Source of the DNA: Methanobrevibacter sp. TMH8
GTDB taxonomy: Archaea > Methanobacteriota > Methanobacteria > Methanobacteriales > Methanobacteriaceae
Direction: 5' to 3'
Length of the DNA: 64,000 nt
NCBI RefSeq assembly: GCF_020148105.1
Contig: NZ_JAHLZE010000001.1
Location: forward strand, 1 to 64,000
Both the position numbers and the translations under genes were made by a program. Under the pieces are notes generated by a model that saw only the letters and a list, made by a program, of their open reading frames with translations, did no database searches and had not been told where the DNA came from. The number at the start of each line of letters is the position of its first letter. Positions within the stretch are counted from its first letter, which is position 1. Below, piece by piece: positions 52,832-61,396 of this stretch.

Positions 52832-53470
52832 ATGTTTAAATTTAGTTCTAATGAAATAAGAGACTTATTCATATCATTCTTTGTTATATCATTAGCCTTT
52901 TCAATACTTTATTCACGCTTAGATGTTACAGCACTGATTAATATATTGCCTATGGTTATGGTAGGAGTTGGTTTAGGTTTCATACTTCATGAAATAGCTC
53001 ATAAGATAACAGCTATGAGATATGGATATTGGGCAGAATATAAAACTTGGACCCCTGGTTTATTTGTTGCTTTAATTAGTTCAGCATTTGGATTTATATT
53101 TGCAGCCCCAGGAGCAGTTCATATTTATGGCCAGTATATGACTGACCGTGAAAATGGAATAATATCTATAGCTGGACCTTTAACAAATATATTATTATCA
53201 CTGATATTTTTAGCTGTAGCTCTTTGGTTAGGAATGACTAATCCAGGATTATTTAGTCCAATAATAGCAAGTCCAGAATGGGTAACTATATTGTTCGAAA
53301 CTAGTATGCTTGGTTTCTCAATTAATGCGTTTTTAGCATTGTTCAATTTAATACCATTCAGTATTTTAGATGGTGCTAAAATATTTAGATGGAATCCTTT
53401 AATCTGGTTATCAGTAGCTGCAGTAGCAGGAATAATGGTTTATTTCTCATTTACAGGAGTTTTCTTTTAA
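52832..53470 (+). CDS. Site-2 protease family (M50) membrane metallopeptidase
   Basis: The 212-residue membrane protein has the zincin motif FILHEIAHKITAMRYGYWAE in its second membrane helix region and, near the C-terminus, FNLIPFSILDGAKIFRWNP, whose Asp is the third zinc ligand of site-2 proteases. There are about five membrane segments. Such proteases cut membrane-bound regulators within the bilayer. It is a short form without PDZ or CBS domains. It precedes the YcaO gene by 116 bp on the same strand, and association with thioamidation is not implied by any motif. Confidence 0.9.
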   Translation: MFKFSSNEIRDLFISFFVISLAFSILYSRLDVTALINILPMVMVGVGLGFILHEIAHKITAMRYGYWAEYKTWTPGLFVALISSAFGFIFAAPGAVHIYGQYMTDRENGIISIAGPLTNILLSLIFLAVALWLGMTNPGLFSPIIASPEWVTILFETSMLGFSINAFLALFNLIPFSILDGAKIFRWNPLIWLSVAAVAGIMVYFSFTGVFF

Positions 53471-53586
53471 TAAATATTTTTATTTTTTTATTTTTATGAA
53501 TTTTTAATTGTATGAATTATTAATATATTATATAAATTATTTAAATTATAAATTATATTAAATCCATAATTAATAATGGAGATAAA

Positions 53587-54876
53587 ATGTTTTCTGATAT
53601 TCCAATTCACTATTTTTCATGTACCCATCGAGCTATCGAACCTTCTGAAACATTAGCTAAATATGAAAATAAGCTAAAAATTGCAGGTATAACTCGTATT
53701 ACAGACATAACTTATTTAGATAGAGTAGGAATTCCTGTTTTTTCAGCTATTAGGCCAACTGCACAATATGGCGGAGTGAGCATATATGCTGGAAAAGGGG
53801 CTGAAGAAGAACAAGCAAAAGTATCAGCTATGATGGAAGGATTTGAAAGATATTCTGCTGAAAAACAAGAGATAGATGAAACTAATTCAAAAATAGCTAC
53901 TGTTCAAGAAATGAATAATGAAAAATTTATTCATCCTAATGACTTAATTTTATCAAATGAAGTTAAAGATTTAGATTTTGAAAAAGAAAATAAGTTAGAA
54001 TGGACTTCAGCTACAGACATATTTAGTGAAGAAGAATATTATATCCCATCCAATGCCATTTATCACCCATATATTCCAAAAAATAACTCTAAATATGTTC
54101 AAAACAATTCAAATTCTGTAAAAAATGAGGATGATGGTGCAACTGCTATTTTTAAAGGAAATACAAATGGATTAGCTTCTGGAAATGTTTTAGAAGAAGC
54201 AGTTCTTCATGGAACCTTAGAAGTGATTGAAAGAGATGCATGGAGTATTTTTGAGCTAACAAAGAAAAATAAACGAGAAATAGCTATAGATACTATAGAA
54301 AATCCATTGATTAATAGTCTACTTGAAAAGTTCAAAAAAGAATCTATTGATATAAAAATTATGGATTTAACAGCTGATATTGATATTCCAACTATTGCAG
54401 CTACAGCTGATGACACTATACTTCAAGATCCTGCATTACTAACTCTTGGAGTTGGAACACACTTAAATCCTGAGATTGCAGTTCTTAGAGCTTTAACTGA
54501 AGTTGCACAGAGCAGAGCTACTCAAATTCATGGAACAAGGGAAGATACATCTCGGGCTGTTTTCATGCGAAAAGCTGGATATATCCGTATGAAAAAAATC
54601 AATAGTCATTATTTTGATGATGAAGCTGAAGAAGATATAATTGATATTGCAGATATAGAAGATAAAAGCACAAAATCCCTTAAAAAAGATATAGAAATAA
54701 CTTTAAATGAATTAAAATCCAATGGAATAGAAAAAGTTCTTTTTAAAGACTTGACAAGAAAAGAAATTGGAATACATGTGGTTAGGGTTGTCATTCCTGG
54801 AACTGAAACTTATGCAATAGATCACGATAGATTAGGAAAACGTTGGATTGATTATGAAAAAAGGTCTGATCTATAA
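53587..54876 (+). CDS. ycaO: YcaO thioamidation enzyme for methyl-coenzyme M reductase (methanogenesis marker 1)
   Basis: The 429-residue protein is an ATP-dependent YcaO. The N-terminus (YFSCTHRAIEPSETLAKYEN; VFSAIRPTAQYGGVSIYAGK) and ATP-binding helices (AMMEGFERYSAEK; ASGNVLEEAVLHGTLEVIER followed by DAW; ALTEVAQSRATQIHG) are typical of the methanogen marker protein. In Methanosarcina, this enzyme with TfuA converts McrA glycine 465 to thioglycine. A 30-residue Asn/Ser/Lys-rich insertion lies at about residues 165-185. Ribosome site GGAGAT. TfuA follows 144 bp later and a LarE-type gene after that, all on the plus strand. Confidence 0.95.
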   Translation: MFSDIPIHYFSCTHRAIEPSETLAKYENKLKIAGITRITDITYLDRVGIPVFSAIRPTAQYGGVSIYAGKGAEEEQAKVSAMMEGFERYSAEKQEIDETNSKIATVQEMNNEKFIHPNDLILSNEVKDLDFEKENKLEWTSATDIFSEEEYYIPSNAIYHPYIPKNNSKYVQNNSNSVKNEDDGATAIFKGNTNGLASGNVLEEAVLHGTLEVIERDAWSIFELTKKNKREIAIDTIENPLINSLLEKFKKESIDIKIMDLTADIDIPTIAATADDTILQDPALLTLGVGTHLNPEIAVLRALTEVAQSRATQIHGTREDTSRAVFMRKAGYIRMKKINSHYFDDEAEEDIIDIADIEDKSTKSLKKDIEITLNELKSNGIEKVLFKDLTRKEIGIHVVRVVIPGTETYAIDHDRLGKRWIDYEKRSDL

Positions 54877-55020
54877 ATAATATACTTAATGAAAAAATTC
54901 AATTAAAGATATAATGAATAAAACAAGAAATTCAAATAAATAATATAATCTATAATCTAATAATTTAATAATCTAATAATCTAAATTAATTAAACAATAA
55001 ATCATAAACAAAAAGATATA

Positions 55021-55659
55021 ATGAATGAAAAAAAGATAATAATATTTACTGGACCTTCTTTATCTGTTGAAGAAGCATCTAAAATATTAAATGCCGATTA
55101 CAGAAAACCTGTTAAAAGAGGAGACATATTAACTGCTATTAACGATTCTCCAGATATTATTGGGATAATTGACGGAGTATTCCATCAAAATCCAGCAGTT
55201 GGACATAAAGAAATCCTTGAAGCTATGAATAAAGGAATAATTGTAGTTGGTGGATCAAGTATGGGTGCACTTAGAGCTTCTGAGTTAAATGATTTAGGAA
55301 TGATTGGAATAGGTTATGTTTATAATGAATATGCAAATGGGAATATTGAATCTGATGATGATGTAGCCATAACATTTGACAGTTTTACTGGAGAACCTGT
55401 GTCTGAAGCTCTTGTTAATATTGATTATAACCTTAATAAAGCTATCGAAAAAGATATTATAACTAGTGATGAAAAAAATGAGATAATTTCTATAGCTAAA
55501 TCCATTTACTATCCAAATAGAACTTATCATAATATTTTAAATAAATCTAATCTTGATGAAAATAAAAAAAAGGAATTAACAGATTTTATTGTGAAAAGTG
55601 TTGATATTAAAAAACAAGATGCAATAGCTGTTTTAGAATATATTAAAAATTTAATTTAA
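55021..55659 (+). CDS. tfuA: TfuA-like partner of YcaO in McrA thioamidation
   Basis: The 212-residue protein matches the TfuA-like core: IIIFTGPSLSVEEASKILNA, VKRGDILTAINDSPDIIGII, DGVFHQNPAVGHKEILEAMN and VVGGSSMGALRASELNDLGM. TfuA homologues assist YcaO in backbone thioamidation, probably by delivering sulfur or positioning the sulfur source. The gene follows YcaO on the same strand, as in other methanogens. The ribosome site (AAAGATATA) is weak. The gap to the next gene is filled by short direct repeats. Confidence 0.94.
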   Translation: MNEKKIIIFTGPSLSVEEASKILNADYRKPVKRGDILTAINDSPDIIGIIDGVFHQNPAVGHKEILEAMNKGIIVVGGSSMGALRASELNDLGMIGIGYVYNEYANGNIESDDDVAITFDSFTGEPVSEALVNIDYNLNKAIEKDIITSDEKNEIISIAKSIYYPNRTYHNILNKSNLDENKKKELTDFIVKSVDIKKQDAIAVLEYIKNLI

Positions 55660-55689
55660 TATTATATTTAATTAAAATAGATTTAATAA

Positions 55690-55832
55690 TAAATCTAATA
55701 TTAAATCTAATATAAACCAATAGAATCTAATATGAATCTTATATTAACCTAATATAAAATCTAATATGAATCTAATATGAACCTAAAATTAACTTAATAT
55801 TACCTAATATGAATCTAATACCTATATTAAAT
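55690..55832. repeat. Degenerate direct repeats between tfuA and the LarE-type gene
   Basis: The words AATCTAATATGAAT and CTAATATNAANCTAA recur about eight times at irregular 12-20 bp spacing. The array fills the intercistronic gap and ends just before the ribosome site of the next gene. It has no coding capacity and looks like slippage-derived sequence. Confidence 0.65.
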
Positions 55833-55840
55833 GTGATATA

Positions 55841-56893
55841 ATGGATTTTGATGAAAAGATTGAAAAAGTTGAAAATATAATGAGAGGTAAAAATATAGTT
55901 ATAGCCTTTTCAGGAGGAGCAGACAGCACAATGGTTACATATATCGCAAATAAGGTAGCCAATAAGTGTTTAGCTATTACTTTCAATAATGAAATAATGC
56001 CTACAACTTTTTTAGCTGATGCTAAAAGAATAGCAAAATCCATAGGGATCAAACATGAAATTATTGACCAAAATTTTCTAGAGATAGATAAATTTAAAGA
56101 AAATAAGTCTGATCGATGTTATCTTTGTAGAAATATAATGTATTCTAATATTAAAAAATCAGCAAATGAAAATGGTTATGAAACAATAGTAGATGGAACT
56201 AATATAAGTGATTTACTTGAAGATAGACCTGGAATAATGGTAAATTACGAAAATAATATTTTAAGCCCATTAGTAAATGCTGGAATTGAAAAAGAAGAAG
56301 TAATTGAATTTTTAAATAAAAATAATATAGAATATTCTAAATCTACAACCTGTTTAGCAACTCGAATAAAAACTGGTGAAGAAATAACTGGAAAAAAAAT
56401 AAATAGAATAAAATATGCAGAAGATTTACTTAAAAACCTAACAAAAGATGATACTCTCAGAGTTAGAGATATTTCAAATACTGCTCAAATCGAAACAGAA
56501 AATATAGATCCTCTTCTTAACAAAAAAACATTACAATTAATTGAAAGTGAATTAAAAGCTGTTAATTTTGAAAAAATTACTTTAGATGTTGGAACTAGTA
56601 GTTCTGAAAAAAAAGAAATAGTAATTTACAAACCATGTAAAGATGAAGCAAACAAAATAATGTTTGAAAATGAACTTCCATATAAAATAGACATCTCAAA
56701 AACTTGTCCAAACCTTGAAAATTTAGGAAAATTAAAATGTTCTGAAAAAATGGGAGTAGCTATGATAGATATTGATGGAAAAAATATAACTCTTTTCGAA
56801 AATGGAAAAATAGTAGCTCGTAAAGTAAAAGATAAAGAAGATGCTCAAAATATTTTAATAAAGGTTTTACCATTAATTCGAAGAGTGATATAA
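55841..56893 (+). CDS. larE: LarE-type PP-loop sulfur transferase with C-terminal extension
   Basis: The PP-loop SGGADS (residues 24-29) and VDGTNISDLLEDRPG identify the LarE family of ATP-dependent sulfur-insertion enzymes. Cysteines at 93 and 96 (DRCYLCRN) and 171 (TTCLATRIKTGEE) match the three-cysteine, [4Fe-4S]-binding type, which transfers sulfide catalytically instead of sacrificing its own cysteine. Residues about 255-350 form an extra domain absent from standard 270-residue LarE, with further cysteines (YKPCKDE; KTCPNLE; LKCSEK) and IDIDGKNITLFENGKIVARK. GTGATATA precedes the ATG. Location after ycaO-tfuA suggests sulfur supply for McrA modification; no larB or larC is nearby. Confidence 0.88.
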   Translation: MDFDEKIEKVENIMRGKNIVIAFSGGADSTMVTYIANKVANKCLAITFNNEIMPTTFLADAKRIAKSIGIKHEIIDQNFLEIDKFKENKSDRCYLCRNIMYSNIKKSANENGYETIVDGTNISDLLEDRPGIMVNYENNILSPLVNAGIEKEEVIEFLNKNNIEYSKSTTCLATRIKTGEEITGKKINRIKYAEDLLKNLTKDDTLRVRDISNTAQIETENIDPLLNKKTLQLIESELKAVNFEKITLDVGTSSSEKKEIVIYKPCKDEANKIMFENELPYKIDISKTCPNLENLGKLKCSEKMGVAMIDIDGKNITLFENGKIVARKVKDKEDAQNILIKVLPLIRRVI

Positions 56894-57022
56894 AAATTTA
56901 GAATAAATAGAAAATAAATAAAAACTAAGTAAAATACTAAATAAAATAAATTGTATTTTAGTATGAAAAAAGAATTATAATAAGGAATATATTTTTAAAA
57001 AGTAAATCTTAAAAAACAAATT

Positions 57023-57451
57023 TCAAGAAATAAACTCTTTTTGAATAGTTTCATTTACTTTTCTTCTGAAGCTAGTCATTTTAGATACAGCTCCTCTATT
57101 ATCAATACCTTCAAAATTAATTGAGTTTCCTACTAATTCTAATTCTACGTCATCAGCTCTTACTTCTATTATATCAATGGATAAAATAGAAGATTCTTCT
57201 AAATCATCATTAGACTCAATGTTGAATTTTACAGTGAGTTTTTTAAAGTCATATACTTGGGCTAAAGACCTTTTTATTACAGTCCCTAAAAGCTCTAAAA
57301 ATTTTTCAACAAAAGGTAAATTATTTCTCCAATAATATCCTAAGACTAATTTTAACTGAATGTCATGTTCAGCAACTTGATGATTATATTTAGCTACTAA
57401 TATTATAACATTGTTGTTGGCTTTAATTATCAGTGAAGGTTTAATTTCCAT
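57023..57451 (-). CDS. Conserved-looking protein of unknown function
   Basis: This 142-residue soluble protein starts MEIKPSLIIKANNNVIILVA and has an amphipathic helix (LPFVEKFLELLGTVIKRSLA) and beta strands (KKLTVKFNIESND; ILSIDIIEVRADDVELELVG). The end is basic (FRRKVNETIQKEF). I do not recognise the family. No ribosome site is seen, but a TATA-like TTTATATACTATAG (57533-57546) lies about 80 bp upstream. It is convergent with the LarE-type gene and not obviously linked. Confidence 0.5.
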   Translation of the reverse strand: MEIKPSLIIKANNNVIILVAKYNHQVAEHDIQLKLVLGYYWRNNLPFVEKFLELLGTVIKRSLAQVYDFKKLTVKFNIESNDDLEESSILSIDIIEVRADDVELELVGNSINFEGIDNRGAVSKMTSFRRKVNETIQKEFIS

Positions 57452-57855
57452 GATAATAATTTTGTAATTAATAGTAAATAATACTTTCTAATATTCTATG
57501 GTTTTTCAATATTTCAACTAATAAATATCTATAGTATATAAATATGTTATTATAGAGTTCGAATTATATTATTTTAACATTATCTATTATTAGTTGATAT
57601 TCTTAATGAAATATTTTATTAATTTTAATATTAATTTTAATTATATCAAAAAATATTTTTAATATCTCTAATATATAAAATCAGTGAAAATATTATAAAA
57701 ATATAAAAAAGTATTTTATAAATAATATTGTGTAAAAAATAACTATATAAAAAATATATAAGAAATTATAGAAATATTTTATAAAAAATATTATGTAAAA
57801 AATAATATAAAAAGAATATTATATAAAAAATAGATAAATAATTAATAAAAAGAAA
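57452..57855. other. A/T-rich intergenic region
   Basis: The left part carries the promoter-like element of the preceding minus-strand gene. The right part (57680-57850) repeats ATATTATGTAAAAAATAA words four times, a degenerate slippage-type sequence in the 3' flank of the CBS-domain gene. No gene or stable hairpin is evident. Confidence 0.45.
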
Positions 57856-58692
57856 TTATTCAATAAGAGCTCCAAGTAAGTCATTAGCTCTTAATAAACC
57901 AACTAATTCTCCTTCAATACCAGTAACAGGAATTTGTTCAATATTTTTAGATCTCATTTTCTTTGCACAGTCTGAAACTTTTGTTTTTGTGTTAACTGTA
58001 GCTACTTGCAAAGTTGAAACATCTTTAACTACTTTATCAGAGAATTTAAGATGATTTTTTTCTACATAAAGAACACTAGTACTATCCCAAGACCATTTGT
58101 CCCCTTCTGTACCTACAGTAGAATTATGAACACTTGTTTCAGATACGACTTCACTTTCATTAATAAAATCAGTTTCAGTGAGAATTCCACTCATTTTAGC
58201 ATCATTATTTAAAGCAACAACACATTTAAGATTAAAGAATTGCATTACTTCAAAAGCAACATTGAGAGGAGTTTGTTCCCAAGTTGTTGGTACGTTTTTG
58301 ATCATATAATCTTCAACAGGAATATTAATTTCCATTTCAGAAATAGCTAAAGCAACAATATCATAAGAAGTTACTATTCCAACTAAATCTCCATCTTTAA
58401 CAACAGGAACTCTTCTAATATTATTCTCCATCATTTTAGAAGCTACTTCAGATACATTATCATCTAATTCTGCAGTTACAATATCTCTTGACATAATAAG
58501 AGCTATTTGTTCTTCATCAGGATTTCCAATTAAGTCAGACCTAGTTAATATTCCGATTAATTCTTTCGTTCCTTCTTTAGTAACTGGTAACCCAGAAACT
58601 TTCTGTTTTCTCATTATTTCTAAAGCTTTTTCACGGTTTCCAGGAACAGAAACATGAACTGGATTTTTAGAAACTATCTTTTTTATTAACAT
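57856..58692 (-). CDS. Protein with four CBS domains
   Basis: This 278-residue protein is built only of CBS motifs in two pairs: [58 protein letters not shown], a third [19 protein letters not shown] region and [20 protein letters not shown] at the end. CBS pairs bind adenosyl nucleotides (AMP, ATP, SAM) and regulate partner proteins; here no enzyme domain is attached, so it may act as a sensor. I start at 58692, preceded by AAAGGTG. Confidence 0.9.
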   Translation of the reverse strand: MLIKKIVSKNPVHVSVPGNREKALEIMRKQKVSGLPVTKEGTKELIGILTRSDLIGNPDEEQIALIMSRDIVTAELDDNVSEVASKMMENNIRRVPVVKDGDLVGIVTSYDIVALAISEMEINIPVEDYMIKNVPTTWEQTPLNVAFEVMQFFNLKCVVALNNDAKMSGILTETDFINESEVVSETSVHNSTVGTEGDKWSWDSTSVLYVEKNHLKFSDKVVKDVSTLQVATVNTKTKVSDCAKKMRSKNIEQIPVTGIEGELVGLLRANDLLGALIE

Positions 58693-58978
58693 GATAAACA
58701 CCTTTTAAATAAATAATAATAAATCATATTTGTTAAAACATACGGATCTAGATTTTAAACCATTCAGAAGCATAAATATAGTTTATAAATATAATTTAAT
58801 AAAATTCAACATAATTTTATACAATTTAAATGTTAAAATAATAAAATTAGAATTTATAATATAATTTAATAATAATATTATAAAATAACATTATAATAAT
58901 ATATAAATTCTTAAATAATTATAAAATTACGAAAACGATACTTTTTTATAATGATATGGACGTTAAATAGAATTAGCC

Positions 58979-59410
58979 CTAATAAACAACTAAAACTGAG
59001 CATCGAGCAGCTTTAACAACTTTTTCTGCTACACTACCCATTATAAATCTATCAAAGCCACTTTTTCCAGAGCTACCCATAACAATTAAATCAATATTTT
59101 CTTTTTCAATTGTATCTAAAATAACATCTGCAGGAGAACCTTCAGCAACTTTTAATGTTATTTTAACATCACTATCAGAGTCATCTTTCATTTTTTCAAC
59201 TTTTTCAAGATTTTTCTCTGTTTCTTTTTTAAGCATTTGATTTATCTGAAATACCGTATCATCAGAAGGAAGTCCTATAGAAAAACTTGTTTCAATAACA
59301 CTTAGAGCTATTATTTCTGCCCCACTTGCCTCTGCAAGAAACAGAGCGTGTTTTTCAGCTTTTTCTGCAAACTTTGAACCATCAGTAGGTAATAGAATTC
59401 TCTTATACAT
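58979..59410 (-). CDS. Universal stress protein (UspA family)
   Basis: This 143-residue protein has the complete ATP-binding Usp fold: [20 protein letters not shown] at the N-terminus and [20 protein letters not shown] with SVAEKVV at the end (G-x2-G-x9-G-S). Ribosome site GAGGGAT. It stands alone between the CBS-domain gene and an amidohydrolase gene, all on the minus strand but with gaps of about 200-290 bp. Confidence 0.95.
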   Translation of the reverse strand: MYKRILLPTDGSKFAEKAEKHALFLAEASGAEIIALSVIETSFSIGLPSDDTVFQINQMLKKETEKNLEKVEKMKDDSDSDVKITLKVAEGSPADVILDTIEKENIDLIVMGSSGKSGFDRFIMGSVAEKVVKAARCSVLVVY

Positions 59411-59605
59411 TTTATCCCTCTCACAGATTATAATTTATATACAAAAGTTTTAAATTTACTTAAATATCTAATAATATGTTGATTTTAAATTTTTAAGATT
59501 ATATGTTAATATTTTGAAATTCTATCCCTCAATAGTCCTAGGATAGTTTTTATAAATATTAGCTAGTTAATAAAATAAATAACAATTTAACCAATAAAAT
59601 ATTTG

Positions 59606-60853
59606 TCAATTATAACATACTAATTTATCTTTGTTCATTACACATATTATATCTTTCGTTTCAGATCTATTAATCAAACTAAGATAAGGATTTTTTGATA
59701 ATTTTTTAACTATAAATAACTGTGCAAAATTGTCTTTTTCAATGGTTAACTTGTTAATTTTTGTTTTAAAATCATTTTTAGCCATAATTTTTTCTTTATT
59801 ACTATTATCCCCATAATTCAGATTATTATCAAGATCAATATTATTATTTAATGAACCAGCAATACATACATTTGTTGTAGCCATTTTAAGGATATCTTTA
59901 GGTGCTATATATTCCTTATAGAATGCTTTCATGATCTTTAAAGTATATTCTAACTCTCTAAAAATATTAGGAGAGTTTATCATTATATTATCTGTTCCTA
60001 TTAGAGGTTTTATTCCTTTTTTAAAAATTTCCATTAGTGGAGGAATTCCTACAGAAAATGCACCATTAGAACGAGGACATAAAACAACATTTTTGTTATT
60101 TTTAGAAATTAAATCTAAATCATCATTTAAAGGAGAAGTAATATGAACTATCTGATTAAATCCTGCTTCAACTGCTTTTTGAATTTCAGTTTTTCCAGTA
60201 TTATTTAAAGAATCTTTTTGTAGAGCTTCATATTCTCCTGCATGAATTGAAGATAATTTTCCTTTCTTTTTACATTCAGAAACAATTAAAAAAGCAACTT
60301 CATCACTTATTTCACCAAAACCACTTGGAGCGATACCATCTGAAACTTTAAGAATTTTTTTAATAGCTATTTTAACTTTAGATAAGTTAGGGTCTTCATC
60401 ATAAAAACTATCATCTCTTCCAAGAATGATTGGATTTATTGGAATATCTTTAGCAGCTTTTTTAAGTAAGTTAACTCCTTTTAATCCCCCTTCTCGATAA
60501 TCAATAAAGTGAGTTGTTCCAGTTTCAAGCATATTCCACATAGTTTCTTTCATAGAATCAATTAAATCTTTATCTGAAGATTTTTCAAGTTCAAGATGTT
60601 TTAATCCATTCGGAGGTTTGACAATTTCATCAATAGATTTTCCATCTCCAATATCTTTTATAATAGAGTCTCCAATGTGAGTATGAGCATTCAAAAAACT
60701 GGGACAAACTATACAGTCAGTAGCATCAATAATTTCTCCTTCCACAACATCATTAGAAATTTCAATTATTCTACCATTATCAATTAAGATGTTTGTGTTT
60801 TTAGCTATTAAATCTGGACCAAATAATACTGTTCCATTAGATATTGTTATCAT
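59606..60853 (-). CDS. Amidohydrolase superfamily protein (cytosine deaminase/chlorohydrolase type)
   Basis: The 415-residue protein has the metal-dependent hydrolase pattern: His57-x-His59 in SFLNAHTHIGDSI, the histidine in LSSIHAGEYEALQ, the one in QIVHITSPLNDDL and Asp in LIGTDNIMINSPN. N- and C-terminal beta strands form the usual composite domain. Relatives deaminate nucleobases or adenosine derivatives (SAH, MTA), so a purine or pyrimidine salvage role is possible but the substrate is not evident. A 35-residue Asn/Asp/Lys-rich insertion lies at about residues 325-360. The ribosome site is weak. Confidence 0.85.
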   Translation of the reverse strand: MITISNGTVLFGPDLIAKNTNILIDNGRIIEISNDVVEGEIIDATDCIVCPSFLNAHTHIGDSIIKDIGDGKSIDEIVKPPNGLKHLELEKSSDKDLIDSMKETMWNMLETGTTHFIDYREGGLKGVNLLKKAAKDIPINPIILGRDDSFYDEDPNLSKVKIAIKKILKVSDGIAPSGFGEISDEVAFLIVSECKKKGKLSSIHAGEYEALQKDSLNNTGKTEIQKAVEAGFNQIVHITSPLNDDLDLISKNNKNVVLCPRSNGAFSVGIPPLMEIFKKGIKPLIGTDNIMINSPNIFRELEYTLKIMKAFYKEYIAPKDILKMATTNVCIAGSLNNNIDLDNNLNYGDNSNKEKIMAKNDFKTKINKLTIEKDNFAQLFIVKKLSKNPYLSLINRSETKDIICVMNKDKLVCYN

Positions 60854-61396
60854 TAGAGATATTATGTTTAATCTTATATTTATTATTTAGTAAAAATAGA
60901 TATTCTATTAAAATTCGATGCTTTAAATATTTTAAATATTCTAGATATTCTAGATATTTAGATATTCTATATATCCTATATATTCTAGATATTTTTAAAT
61001 ATTTTATAAAATTTTTAATAAAATAATTAATTTAATTTTAATTAAAGCTATTTAATGTTAATAAAATAATGAATTTAAAGCTATTAAAAAAGAAACTAAT
61101 GCTTTTAACTTTAAAAGTTAAAATTTAAAATAAATTTAGGAGTTTTAGATTAAAATTAAGATCATTTAATTTATAGAAATTATAATCTGTTTTAAAAATA
61201 AATCTAAAACTCCCATTTTCAATTTATTAAATTTTTCTATTCAATAAAAGCTTACCATAAAAATCTTAGAACTATGAAAATTTAAACTATTAAATTTAAA
61301 TTTAGAACTAAAGAATTTTAGAACTAAAAATCCTAGATACCTAAGGTCTTATATAGTACTTATTGAAAAGTCAAAAAGCTAGTTAATATTAAATAT
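60854..61396. other. Intergenic region with short repeats and a long inverted repeat
   Basis: Near 60935-60995 the word ATATTCTAGAT and variants recur about six times. At 61106-61122 TTAACTTT/AAAAGTTAA is palindromic. GGAGTTTTAGATT (61139-61151) is perfectly complementary to AATCTAAAACTCC (61201-61213). The latter may terminate the adhesin transcript arriving from the right, about 185 bp after its stop. No reading frame is supported. Confidence 0.5.
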
